Assembly (NCBI GenBank): GCA_028289645.1
Contig: JANQOK010000014.1
Span: forward strand, 124,001 to 188,000
DNA: 64,000 bases
Direction of reading: 5' to 3'
From: Anderseniella sp.
GTDB taxonomy: Bacteria; Pseudomonadota; Alphaproteobacteria; Rhizobiales; Aestuariivirgaceae
Shown here: one piece after another, positions 44,931 to 53,000 of the stretch
How the letters are laid out: each line of letters opens with the position of its first letter
Position numbering within the stretch: position 1 is the stretch's first letter
Translations under genes and position numbers: made by a program
The notes under the pieces: generated by a model
What the model saw: the letters and a program-made list of their open reading frames with translations, nothing else
Told to the model about the DNA's origin: nothing
Database searches by the model: none

Positions 44931-45735
44931 TTGTCCCCTCCTGTTCAGCATGGTGCAGGAAATCCAAAAGTTCAGCACTGAAACGATCCGGATCTTCCGC
45001 CAGGGCCATGTGGCGCAGGCCCGGCAGGATGACGGTTCTGGCACCTGGGATTTCGGCAGCTATTGCATGCGTCATCTCGACGGAGTTGCCATAGTCTTCC
45101 GAACCGGTCATCACCAGAGCCGGACAGCGAACGGCCGGCGACGGCGCGATCAGCTCGTCGACGCCGTCAACCAGAACCTGATAAATGTCTGGATAGACAT
45201 CTTTGCTGTTGGCCATCACCCAGCCGCGCACCTGCTGCATCACCGCCGGGTTGGCCTGGTGGAAAGGTTTGCTGAACCATCTCTCAAGCGCAGCCTCAAC
45301 AGTGGCCGAAGGACCGTCACGCCGGGCCTGATGAACGCGTGACTGGATTGCATCATGTGCGGCCTGATCCCTTTTGTGGGCCGAGTGCAGGATAGCCAGC
45401 GCCCACAGCCGCGATCCGTGGCCCATTGCAAATCGCCGCGCGATCATGCCGCCGAGCGAGAAACCTACAACCGCGGCCCTGGGCACATCCAACTCGTCTA
45501 TGAGCCGCCGCAACTGGTTGGCGAACAAGGTCAGCGAAGGCGTTTCTGGCGGTGGCGGGCTTTCTCCATGTCCGAACAGGTCATAGGAGATAACCATATA
45601 TCGTTCGGCCAGCGCCTCCCGTTGCCATTGCCACATGTGCCGGTTCAGGCCCAGTCCATGGACCAGCACGACCGCCGGACCCGGGCCCTCAACAACCTCG
45701 AAACAGGTACCGTCGCTGGCGGTTCTGCCTGCCAC
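44920..45735 (-). CDS. alpha/beta hydrolase (3-oxoadipate enol-lactonase/RutD-like)
   Basis: 271 residues of the alpha/beta hydrolase fold. [11 protein letters not shown] is the oxyanion loop; the nucleophile elbow is [14 protein letters not shown] near residue 94 (Ser in GxSxG); [17 protein letters not shown] carries the acid and [24 protein letters not shown] the catalytic His. Starts with GTG directly after the RidA gene and overlaps the CoA-transferase remnant by 11 bases. In a Rut-like pathway it could hydrolyse an unstable carbamate or lactone; this is inference. Confidence 0.87.
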   Translation of the reverse strand: MAGRTASDGTCFEVVEGPGPAVVLVHGLGLNRHMWQWQREALAERYMVISYDLFGHGESPPPPETPSLTLFANQLRRLIDELDVPRAAVVGFSLGGMIARRFAMGHGSRLWALAILHSAHKRDQAAHDAIQSRVHQARRDGPSATVEAALERWFSKPFHQANPAVMQQVRGWVMANSKDVYPDIYQVLVDGVDELIAPSPAVRCPALVMTGSEDYGNSVEMTHAIAAEIPGARTVILPGLRHMALAEDPDRFSAELLDFLHHAEQEGTNVG

Positions 45736-45736
45736 G

Positions 45737-46129
45737 TCACTGACCTTCCGGTTTGTAAGCGACTACTTCCACTTCCACTCTCACATCCACCAGCAGTTCG
45801 CTGACCACGGCAGAGCGCGCCGGCGGCTGATCAGGAAAGTACTCGCCGTAAACGGCGTTGAAGCCCGGAAAATCCGCCCTGTCGCGCAACCAGATCATGG
45901 CTTTGACAACATCGCTGAGGTCGCAATCGGCGAGGGCCAATGTCGACTGGATTTCATCGAGCACGGCGCGGGTCTGATCTTCTACGGTGCCGGTTGTCAT
46001 CACCTTGCCATCCTTGAACGGAACCTGTCCGGTCAGGAAGACAAAATCACCTGCCCGGATGGCCCGTGACAGTGACAGTTGCCTGCCGCCGATTACGATC
46101 GGGTCGCCGATGACGGTTTTCTTGCTCAT
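45737..46129 (-). CDS. RidA/YjgF family protein (RutC-like)
   Basis: 130 residues, the RidA length. Visible features are LSRAIRAGDFVFLTGQVPFKDGKV, then QTRAVLDEIQSTLALADCDLSDVVKAMIWLRDRADFPGFNAVYGEYF and the terminal DVRVEVEVVAY. RidA proteins hydrolyse reactive enamines/imines; RutC acts on aminoacrylate peracid. Start with GAGGA 6 bases upstream. First gene of the five-gene minus-strand run; its promoter region carries the dyad at 46190-46212. Confidence 0.88.
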   Translation of the reverse strand: MSKKTVIGDPIVIGGRQLSLSRAIRAGDFVFLTGQVPFKDGKVMTTGTVEDQTRAVLDEIQSTLALADCDLSDVVKAMIWLRDRADFPGFNAVYGEYFPDQPPARSAVVSELLVDVRVEVEVVAYKPEGQ

Positions 46130-46189
46130 GCCGGTTCCTCCGCTTGCAGCCCCGAGGCTAGCCGACACGGGGGAAACTCGATTGTCCCG

Positions 46190-46212
46190 AATTCGCCAAC
46201 AGGTGGCGAATT
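46190..46212. promoter_or_regulatory. 23-bp dyad between divergent RidA and aldehyde dehydrogenase units
   Basis: AATTCGCCA (46190-46198) and TGGCGAATT (46204-46212) are perfect 9-base inverted arms around a 5-base centre (ACAGG). It lies 61 bases from the RidA start and 66 bases from the aldehyde dehydrogenase start, where a regulator binding once could control both. The candidate regulator is unknown; the locus AraC-type protein usually binds direct rather than inverted repeats. Confidence 0.6.
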
Positions 46213-46277
46213 TTTCTAATTTGAACTGCCGGTTTGCGAGCTAGGCTTGATCTAGGCACTTTATGGAGGAAGCGGGC

Positions 46278-47762
46278 ATGACTGAACTCAAGCGCTACAA
46301 GATGCTGATCGATGGAGGTTGGGTCGACTCCGAAGACGGCCGGACGTTCGAGAGCATCAATCCGTCCACCGGCGACGCTTGGGCAACCATTCCCGAAGCC
46401 ACCGCAGGCGACGTGGATCGCGCTGTCAAGGCGGCCTACCGGGCTTTCACCGAGGGTGAATGGGCCCGGGCCCTGCCCACCGCGCGTGGCAGGTATCTGC
46501 GCAAGCTCGGTGACCTGCTGGCCGACAGGTCGGAAGAGCTGGGCCGCGTCGAAACGGTCGACACCGGCAAGATGCTCAAGGAGACCCGCTGGCAGGCCAA
46601 GTACATTGCAGAGTTCTTCCATTTTTACGCCGGATGTGCGGACAAGGTGCACGGTGAGACGCTGCCGATCGACAAGCCGGACATGATGGCCATGACCATC
46701 CGGGAGCCGCTTGGTGTCGTTGCAGCCGTGGTTCCGTGGAATTCCCAGATGTTCCTCGTTGCGGTCAAGATCGGGCCGGCGCTGGCGGCAGGCAACACCG
46801 TTGTATTGAAGACATCAGAGCATGCGTCAGCGCCGCTGCTTGAGTTCGGCAGACTTATCGAGGAAGCCGGCTTCCCGCCAGGCGTTGTCAATATCGTGAC
46901 TGGCCATGGCGATCCGTGCGGCAAGGCCCTGACGTCGCATCCGCTGGTGTCACGCATCAGTTTCACTGGCGGGCCCGGTGCCGCCAAACACGTGCTCTAC
47001 AACTCGGCTGAAAACTTTGCCGAGGTGTCACTGGAACTGGGCGGCAAGTCACCCTTCATCGTGTTTGACGATGCCGATGTGGAAAGCGCCGTCAATGGTT
47101 CGATCGCCGGCATATTCGGCGCCAGCGGGCAGAGTTGCGTCGCCGGATCACGCCTCTACCTGCACGACAAGATTGCCGACAAGTTCCTCGACACGATGGT
47201 GTCGCAAGCAAGCAACATCCTGATCGGAGATCCTTTAGCGGAAGAAACCCAGATGGGACCTCTGGCGACTACCGGACAGTTGGACAATATCGAGCATCAG
47301 GTCGCTTTGGCTCAGGAACAGGGCGGCAGGCTGCTCAACGGCGGCCGGCGGCCGCCTGACATCAATCGCGGCTGGTTTTACGAACCGACCATCATTGAGT
47401 GTCCGGATCAGAAGATGCAGATCGTTGACACGGAGTTGTTCGGCCCGGTCCTCAGCGTCTTGCGGTTCAAGGAAGAAGAAGAGGCGATCCGCCTGGCCAA
47501 CGATACCAAACACGGTTTGGCTGCCGGCATCTTTTCGCAGAACGGCGCGCGTTCCATGCGTGTCGCAAAACAGATTCGGGCTGGCATCGTGTGGGTCAAT
47601 ACCTATCGCGTTGTATCGCCCATTGCGGAGTTTGGTGGCTGCAAGGATTCGGGCTACGGCCGCGAAAGCGGCATGCAGGCGATTTATGACTACACCAGGC
47701 CAAAGACCATGTGGATCAACACATCCAGCGAGCCGATGGGCAATCCGTTCGTCATGAGGTAG
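46278..47762 (+). CDS. aldehyde dehydrogenase, NAD(P)-dependent
   Basis: 494 residues of the ALDH superfamily. Signature VSLELGGKSPFIVFDDADVE near residue 256 (general base Glu) and GASGQSCVAGSRLYL near residue 290 (nucleophilic Cys); cofactor segment VVPWNSQMFLVAVKIGPALAAGNTVVLKTSE. C-terminal EFGGCKDSGYGRESG. I use the second ATG: the first one, five codons earlier, overlaps its own Shine-Dalgarno (ATGGAGGA), which sits 7 bases before the chosen start. Oxidises an aldehyde of the local pathway to an acid. 6 bases separate it from the Rieske gene. Confidence 0.93.
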   Translation: MTELKRYKMLIDGGWVDSEDGRTFESINPSTGDAWATIPEATAGDVDRAVKAAYRAFTEGEWARALPTARGRYLRKLGDLLADRSEELGRVETVDTGKMLKETRWQAKYIAEFFHFYAGCADKVHGETLPIDKPDMMAMTIREPLGVVAAVVPWNSQMFLVAVKIGPALAAGNTVVLKTSEHASAPLLEFGRLIEEAGFPPGVVNIVTGHGDPCGKALTSHPLVSRISFTGGPGAAKHVLYNSAENFAEVSLELGGKSPFIVFDDADVESAVNGSIAGIFGASGQSCVAGSRLYLHDKIADKFLDTMVSQASNILIGDPLAEETQMGPLATTGQLDNIEHQVALAQEQGGRLLNGGRRPPDINRGWFYEPTIIECPDQKMQIVDTELFGPVLSVLRFKEEEEAIRLANDTKHGLAAGIFSQNGARSMRVAKQIRAGIVWVNTYRVVSPIAEFGGCKDSGYGRESGMQAIYDYTRPKTMWINTSSEPMGNPFVMR

Positions 47763-47768
47763 CACAAC

Positions 47769-48902
47769 ATGGATGCAGACCTGATTGATCAGCTGGCCGG
47801 CAGCGATGCACAGCCCGAACTGGCGCTAAGCCTGCCACCGTCCTGCTACCGGGATCCGGAGGTGCAGGACGAAGAGATCAGACGCCTGTTCAGGCGCGGC
47901 TGGATTGGGCTGGGCCGATGCGACATCGTTGCAGAACCAGGCAATTATGCGGCAATGGAAATCGCGGGAGTCCCCGTGATATTGCTGCGCGACCAGGCAG
48001 GTGAACTCAGGTGCTTCGCCAATTCGTGCCGCCATCGCGGCGCGTTGCTGTTGCAGGGACAGGGATCCACAAGGGGCATAAAATGCCCGTTTCATGGTTG
48101 GAACTACCGTCTTGACGGCACCCTGGCCGGCGCACCGCGCATGGAAACGTCACCATGTTTCGACAAATCCGACAATGGCCTGATCGAATTTGCATGCAGC
48201 GAACGGGCCGGGTTTGCGTTTATGTCAATGGCAGGCGGACAAACTGAACTCGATGATCACTTGCGCGATTTCGAGGCCGTGCATCAGCCATGGCCACTGG
48301 CCTCGCTCGTCACCACCCGCCGCCGCCGGATTGAGGTCAATTGCAACTGGAAAATCTTTCTGGACGTGTTCAACGAGTATTATCACCTGACCTATGTTCA
48401 TGCCGATACCCTCGGTGGCCTGTACCACGAACCCGACGCCGGCGATGATGCCGACGGCGCATTCGCCAGCCAGTTCGGCGAAACCCACGGCACCGGCGGA
48501 TTGCTCGAAAGCCAGCAGCAACACGCCCTGCCCCTGATGCCCGGACTGGAAGGCCGCGCGGCCCGCGGGACCCGGTACACATGGGCATTTCCCAACATGA
48601 CCTTTGCCGCCAGCACGGACGCGTTGTGGGTCTATGAGGCTTACCCGGTCGCACCAGACAGATGCCTGGTCAGGCAGAGCATCTGCTTTCCGCCGGAGAC
48701 AGTGGCACTGCCGGACTTCGAGCAGCGTGCCGGGCGCTATTACGAGAGATTTGACGCGGCTATGGATGAGGACATCGTGGCGCTGGAGGCGCAGCAGAAG
48801 GGATTGTCGTCACCGTATGCGCGCCAGGGCAGGTTCCAGCCCCATCTGGAGGCAAACGTGGCTGCCTTCGCCCGCTGGTATGCACGTCAGATGCGCGCCT
48901 GA
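47769..48902 (+). CDS. Rieske non-haem iron oxygenase, alpha subunit
   Basis: 377 residues. The Rieske [2Fe-2S] centre has Cys87-x-His89 and Cys106-x2-His109 (SCRHRGALL, KCPFHGWNYRLDG). The catalytic domain has NWKIFLDVFNEYYHLTYVHAD, with the bridging Asp/Glu region and the two iron-binding His. This is the aromatic-ring hydroxylating or N/O-demethylating oxygenase type (RHO alpha). No beta subunit or dedicated reductase lies beside it, which fits the homotrimeric demethylase group. Co-transcribed with the aldehyde dehydrogenase. Confidence 0.9.
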   Translation: MDADLIDQLAGSDAQPELALSLPPSCYRDPEVQDEEIRRLFRRGWIGLGRCDIVAEPGNYAAMEIAGVPVILLRDQAGELRCFANSCRHRGALLLQGQGSTRGIKCPFHGWNYRLDGTLAGAPRMETSPCFDKSDNGLIEFACSERAGFAFMSMAGGQTELDDHLRDFEAVHQPWPLASLVTTRRRRIEVNCNWKIFLDVFNEYYHLTYVHADTLGGLYHEPDAGDDADGAFASQFGETHGTGGLLESQQQHALPLMPGLEGRAARGTRYTWAFPNMTFAASTDALWVYEAYPVAPDRCLVRQSICFPPETVALPDFEQRAGRYYERFDAAMDEDIVALEAQQKGLSSPYARQGRFQPHLEANVAAFARWYARQMRA

Positions 48903-48952
48903 TCCGCCGACGCGAGCAGAGACCTCCCGGGTTTCAGAACACGTTACGACCT

Positions 48953-49096
48953 TCAGATTGCGCTTTCACGATACCCGCTGATGGTGTCGCGGATGCAATC
49001 GCTCACCGCTTCCGGCCGGTGTCCAAACACCGAAAAATGCGCCATGCCCTCAAGCAGGTGGAAGTGACCGTTGCCGGCAGCTTCCGCCACAGAGCA
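48953..49096 (-). pseudogene. C-terminal remnant of an alpha/beta hydrolase
   Basis: On the minus strand about 47 codons before a stop read GNGHFHLLEGMAHFSVFGHR and then EAVSDCIRDTISGYRESAI. This looks like the last helices of an alpha/beta hydrolase, with the catalytic His segment (GMAHFSVFGHRPE). There is no start codon and a TGA lies just upstream in frame, so the rest of the gene is lost. It faces the Rieske gene, in the 340-base gap before the AraC gene, which otherwise holds the AraC promoter. Confidence 0.5.
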
Positions 49097-49245
49097 TCAT
49101 CCCCCAGAACTTCGGCCGGGTATGACAGATAATTCGCGACAGGGCGCGCAGAGATTGTAAAAAAATCGTCATAATTCCTTTTTATCCGCCGACCCGTTCT
49201 GATATTGTCGCGGCCCCGCAAGCGGGCCTATCAACCAGGCCGCCA

Positions 49246-50307
49246 ATGTCACGGAGCGAAATGAGTTCCCGTCCCACCAGAATAAGTCTTGTCCTGATCC
49301 CACGGTTCAACATGATGACCCTGACAACGGTAATTGAACCTATGCGGGTGGCCAATTATCTCGCGCCGCAGCAGCTGTATCAGTGGGACTTTCGTTCGCC
49401 CGTTGCGGGTCGGGTTGAGGCCAGCAACGGCATGTCGGTGGACTGCGGCCCTCTGGATGACGGCGACCAGGTCCGGCCTGATGTTATCGCTGTATTCGGC
49501 AGCTGGGGGGCGGAGCACTATGACAGCGTTGCACTAAGCAACTGGTTGCGGCGGCACGAGCGCAAGGGGACAGTCCTAGTTGCGGTGGAACTGGGTGTGT
49601 ATGCGCTGGCGCGCGCCGGCCTGCTGGCGGGACAGAAGGTGACCACCCACTGGTGCTGGAAACCCGGTTTTGCAGAAGCGTTTCCCAATGTTGAAGTCTG
49701 CGAGCAATTGTTCACGGTGGGCAACAAAATCATGTCCTGCGCCGGCGGGGCGTCGGGGCTGGACCTGATCATGCACCTGATCGCGCATCATCATGGTGAA
49801 AAACTCGCCGCGGAGGTTTCAAACCAGATTCTACACTACCCCCGCAGGCCTGCGGAAGGAGCGCAGCGTTACGCAACCGGCGGCATGGATGGAGACATCC
49901 ATCCCGATGTAAGGGCTGCCATGCGCATACTGGAGTCCGGCATCGAGGAGCCGTGCTCTGTCCCGGACCTGTGCCGCGAGCTGAACATTTCGCAGCGCCA
50001 ACTGGAGCGTCTGTTCAAGCGCGACACCGGGTGCACCATCGTCCAGTTTTCCAGGCTCCTGAGACTGCAGTATGCGCGGGCCCTGCTGACCAGCACGCGC
50101 ATGTCGATCAGGGAAGTTTCTGCAGCATGCGGGTTCAATTCGCTGTCATATTTCTCGCTTTGTTTTTCAACCACATTCGGCAAGAAACCCAGTGAGTACC
50201 GGCAGACCTGGCCCGACAACGAGACGGCACCATCATGGCCGGGCACCGTTTACTCGTTTATCAGACAACCCGGATTGCCTGATACAGATTTGTTGAAAAC
50301 GGACTAG
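49246..50307 (+). CDS. AraC-family regulator with DJ-1/PfpI-like N-terminal domain (GlxA type)
   Basis: 353 residues. Residues ~10-185 form a GATase1-like sensor domain (RISLVLIPRFNMMTLTTVIEPMRVANYL, then CAGGASGLDLIMHLIAHHHG). Residues ~225-325 hold two helix-turn-helix motifs: EEPCSVPDLCRELNISQRQLERLFKRDTG and MSIREVSAACGFNSLSYFSLCFSTTFGKKPSEYR, the AraC signature. Regulators of this type control catabolism of choline-like and quaternary amine compounds (GbdR, CdhR, DhcR). It probably activates the surrounding catabolic genes. An ATG five codons downstream is an alternative start. Confidence 0.9.
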   Translation: MSRSEMSSRPTRISLVLIPRFNMMTLTTVIEPMRVANYLAPQQLYQWDFRSPVAGRVEASNGMSVDCGPLDDGDQVRPDVIAVFGSWGAEHYDSVALSNWLRRHERKGTVLVAVELGVYALARAGLLAGQKVTTHWCWKPGFAEAFPNVEVCEQLFTVGNKIMSCAGGASGLDLIMHLIAHHHGEKLAAEVSNQILHYPRRPAEGAQRYATGGMDGDIHPDVRAAMRILESGIEEPCSVPDLCRELNISQRQLERLFKRDTGCTIVQFSRLLRLQYARALLTSTRMSIREVSAACGFNSLSYFSLCFSTTFGKKPSEYRQTWPDNETAPSWPGTVYSFIRQPGLPDTDLLKTD

Positions 50308-50551
50308 ACGTCGTTGGCCGTGGCCACTGCCTTCAACACGCCGACAATGGCCCTGTCTCGCTCGGCAGCCATGTCCTCAAAATGACGTACGGCTGCAACC
50401 TCGTTGCATCCATTGACCATGCGGTCACGCAATTCCGCAAAGGCAGCTGCAATGTGCTGGCTCATCGCGATGTCATTGCGGTGACCTTCGGCTTGTTGAG
50501 TTTGACCTCCAGCAGGTGACCGTTGCGCATCAGGTCGACAAACTCTGACAT
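50304..50551 (-). pseudogene. enoyl-CoA hydratase remnant, frameshifted and shortened
   Basis: A strong ribosome binding site (GAGGAGGTG) precedes ATG at 50551. The frame reads MSEFVDLMRNGHLLEVKLNK, PKVTAM and stops at TGA after 29 codons. In another frame the homology continues as NDIAMSQHIAAAFAELRD. Restoring one A near 50477 joins them into PKVTANDIAMSQH, the normal crotonase N-terminus. After AELRD the sequence leaves the family pattern and ends after about 40 more codons, so the oxyanion-hole and catalytic regions are gone (intact proteins have about 260 residues). The end overlaps the convergent AraC gene by 4 bases. Confidence 0.75.
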
Positions 50552-50574
50552 GGCTGCACCTCCTCATTCGTGCC

Positions 50575-51612
50575 TTACGAAAACGCCGGCATGACTTCCT
50601 TGCAGAACAGTTCAAGCGACCTTTTCTGTTCCTTCAGTCCAAGGCCCATGCTGGCATAGTAGGTAAATTGATCGACCCCGAGGTCCTGATAGAGTTTCAG
50701 CTTGCCGATCACCTCGTCCGGCGTGCCGAACATCAGGTTCCGGTGCAGCATCTTCGGTTCGTATTCATCGCGGTTGGCGATTTCATTCAGGTTCAGTTGC
50801 TTTGGGAAACCATTTTTTACATCGCCGAGGTTCTTGAACAGGTTCTCGAACTGGCCCAGTTGCCGCTGTGCAGCCTTGACCGGCACCTCCCAGTCCTCCT
50901 TGCGCTCATAAACTGCGGTGTGCCGCATCATGGAAAAGACCGGTCTTGCCTTGCCCGGGTTGTTGGCCAGCGCTTCATCAAGCCTGGACTTGTAAAGCTC
51001 GGCTTCGGACATGGGACGGGTGAGCGGCCAGGACATGATATTGAAGCCGTTCTTCACCGCGAACTCATAAGTGATGGGAGCGCGCGCCGCCACCCAGATC
51101 GGCGGGTGCGGTTTCTGTACCGGCTTGGGCACGGACGTCGCACTGGGAAACTGCCAGTACTTGCCGTCGTGCTCATAATCTCCTTGCCACAAAGCCAACA
51201 GCGCCGGCAGCATCTCTTGCATGTACATCCAGGCATCAGATTGCTTCAGGCCATTGTGCATGCGGTCAAACTCGCGCTGGTAGGCGCCGGAGCCGATGCC
51301 AAACTCAAGCCGCCCGCCGCAAATCAGGTCGGTCATCGCAGCCTCGCCGGCCAGCTTGATCGGGTGCCAGTAGGCAGCCACGGCCACCGCGGTGCCGAGG
51401 CGGATATTGTTGGTGTGGGCCGACCACCAGGTCAGCAACTGGAAAGGATCCGGCGCGATGGTCATTTCAAGGGCATGGTGTTCGGCGGACCAGACGATAT
51501 GAAAGCCGCCCTTATCGGCCATCTGCACCATCTCCAGCGTATGGCGCGCGACCTCTTCCATGCTGATGTCGTCAGTTATTCTCTCCAGATTGATGGCAAG
51601 TTGGAACTTCAT
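50575..51612 (-). CDS. LLM-class flavin-dependent monooxygenase (luciferase-like)
   Basis: 345 residues. Luciferase-like TIM barrel: MKFQLAINLERITDDISMEE, FHIVWSAEHHALEMTIAPDPFQLL, LGTAVAVAAYWHPIKLAGEAAMTDLICGGRLEFGIGSGAYQREFDR and PPIWVAARAPITYEFAVKNGFNIM. These enzymes use FMNH2 from a partner reductase to oxygenate a substrate (RutA, nitrilotriacetate and alkanesulfonate monooxygenases). Start with GGAGG 7 bases upstream; the frame is open 21 codons further. It lies directly upstream of the crotonase remnant on the same strand, so they were probably one operon. Confidence 0.88.
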   Translation of the reverse strand: MKFQLAINLERITDDISMEEVARHTLEMVQMADKGGFHIVWSAEHHALEMTIAPDPFQLLTWWSAHTNNIRLGTAVAVAAYWHPIKLAGEAAMTDLICGGRLEFGIGSGAYQREFDRMHNGLKQSDAWMYMQEMLPALLALWQGDYEHDGKYWQFPSATSVPKPVQKPHPPIWVAARAPITYEFAVKNGFNIMSWPLTRPMSEAELYKSRLDEALANNPGKARPVFSMMRHTAVYERKEDWEVPVKAAQRQLGQFENLFKNLGDVKNGFPKQLNLNEIANRDEYEPKMLHRNLMFGTPDEVIGKLKLYQDLGVDQFTYYASMGLGLKEQKRSLELFCKEVMPAFS

Positions 51613-51867
51613 GCGAAACCTCCCGATGACCTGATCTGTTCGATAGTTGGGCGAGATTGTCAGAGACGGGTTCAAGCAGGACTATAAATAATTCGACAGT
51701 TTCTGATAATTTTTGGCAGATCATATGACCTGTAATGGTCTGTCAGTCGCACCGCCAGCCTGAGGGTTCCGACAGTGTCAAATAGAGCTCCGGCGCCTCG
51801 TGCGCTGAACCCTACCGTTCGACTCTCGCCTGCCCGGCTTGCGTTTCCGTCCTGCTCTTGCCATGTT

Positions 51868-52044
51868 TCAGTCACCCTTCTTGCCTGGCATGAAGCTCTT
51901 CCACATGTAGGCGGCAACGATCCCAACAACCGCAAAACCCCAAACAAAGTTTGCCCACAGTGGCAGCTGGTCTTGAAGCTGGTAGATGTGCGCCACTATT
52001 GATGCGAACACGAAAGCGATTGCCGCTGTTTCTGCTTTTGCCAT
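51868..52044 (-). CDS. 58-residue putative membrane protein
   Basis: A small frame starting MAKAETAAIAFVFASIVAHI and ending MWKSFMPGKKGD. It has two hydrophobic stretches (TAAIAFVFASIVAHIYQL and FVWGFAVVGIVAAYMWKSF) separated by a short charged turn, and a positive C-terminus, as expected for a two-helix inner-membrane protein. No clear Shine-Dalgarno was seen. No family recognised. The spaces on either side (51613-51867 and 52045-52394) hold no other credible gene. Confidence 0.5.
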   Translation of the reverse strand: MAKAETAAIAFVFASIVAHIYQLQDQLPLWANFVWGFAVVGIVAAYMWKSFMPGKKGD

Positions 52045-52394
52045 TACCCGTTAAGCCTGTGTTACTGGTTCATTGCTCGACATATCCTCCGGCAATGTAC
52101 GCATGCTAGTCACTGATCGCCCTTTCCATCGCACCGACAAGTTCGGTAGACAATCACGACGTTAAAGCCAAATCTATACACGGTGCGCAAACCAAAAAGC
52201 ACTGGCTGTTCGGGCTGCGAGAAAGGTCAGAGAATGAACACATAGCCCCGCATCGAAGCTAGTTGCGCAAGCATTTCAAAAAGCAGGCCTGGAGCATTTC
52301 AGACGTGTTTTGACCAACGACAGATCTTGGCCATCTGTGGATGGCCTTCAAAAGAGATATGACGAATTCTGATTGTCGCAAAAGTTTGTAGAGG
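52045..52394. other. intergenic region left of the photosynthesis genes
   Basis: 350 bases. One plus-strand frame lacking a start codon reads VAQAFQKAGLEHFRRVLTND and stops at about 52372; it looks protein-like but matches no family I know and may be a remnant. No terminator or repeat seen. Confidence 0.35.
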
Positions 52395-52688
52395 TTACCT
52401 GCTTCGCAATTCAATGCGCTCGATAGTTGCCTGCAGGAGCCCTGGTGTCAGTTCATGCGGTGGCACCGCCTCTAGCACAGCGCCACCAATAGCTTCAGCA
52501 ATGCGCACCGACTTCCGACATTCAGGGCAATGAGTAACATGGTTGGTGACCACGGGCAGCAGCCGTCTGCTCAATGTGCCACTTGCAAAGCTGACAATTG
52601 TGGCTTCGTCCAGATGATGAAAGCCGTTCACAGCAAACCCTCCGGTTTGCGGCTCAAGCGCTTGGAATTGTCTACTTTTCGAATTCAC
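52395..52688 (-). CDS. orphan zinc-binding anti-sigma-like protein
   Basis: 97 residues. FHHLDEATIVSFASGTLSRR followed by VTNHVTHCPECRKSVRIAEA gives the H-x3-C-x2-C pattern of the zinc anti-sigma (ZAS) domain, closest in look to the N-terminal half of ChrR, including its YAAGxL-like segment. The cupin half of ChrR is absent and no sigma factor gene is adjacent. Start: GTG overlapping the upstream stop (GTGA) with a perfect GGAGGAG 6 bases before it; this start gives translational coupling to the membrane protein upstream. It could act on an ECF sigma factor encoded elsewhere, perhaps in light or singlet-oxygen response. Confidence 0.65.
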   Translation of the reverse strand: MNSKSRQFQALEPQTGGFAVNGFHHLDEATIVSFASGTLSRRLLPVVTNHVTHCPECRKSVRIAEAIGGAVLEAVPPHELTPGLLQATIERIELRSR

Positions 52689-52966
52689 TGGGAGCTCCTC
52701 CACCGGCAGGTGATGTCCGTCAGGTGAAACATGAAAGCGCTACCAAGAGCCAGTGCCACGTGGGTCCAGTCTTGCCCTGTCAGGGCAAATTTCACGGCCA
52801 GCATCAGGCAAATGCCGGCGGCCAGAAACGGCAGCAAATTCCGTGGCGCAACGCCGGTCCCTGTAACATACCGCCATGCGAGAAGCGCGACTGCCTCCAC
52901 CGCCATCAGCAGCAGGATCAGGTCTATGATAGCGCCTGACTGGAACAGCGACTGCAGCATGTCCAT
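52685..52966 (-). CDS. small three-helix membrane protein beside bchP
   Basis: 93 residues with three hydrophobic segments: GAIIDLILLLMAVEAVALLAW, NLLPFLAAGICLMLAVKFAL and HVALALGSAFMFHLTDITC. No family recognised with confidence. It begins 34 bases after the bchP stop codon and overlaps the ZAS gene, so the order PucC-like, bchP, membrane protein, ZAS probably forms one minus-strand unit. A GTG just before the chosen ATG is also possible. Confidence 0.6.
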   Translation of the reverse strand: MDMLQSLFQSGAIIDLILLLMAVEAVALLAWRYVTGTGVAPRNLLPFLAAGICLMLAVKFALTGQDWTHVALALGSAFMFHLTDITCRWRSSQ

Positions 52967-53000
52967 CACCTAAGCCCCCCGAACGAACTCTGATTGTACA

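Noticed and set aside
49003-49221. 72-codon minus-strand frame
   Set aside because: It is the wrong frame over the hydrolase remnant at 48953-49096 and shows no protein pattern itself.
50304-50615. 103-codon frame read as an intact small gene
   Set aside because: Its first half is out-of-frame crotonase sequence; the real start with ribosome binding site is at 50551 in another frame. Treated as a pseudogene.
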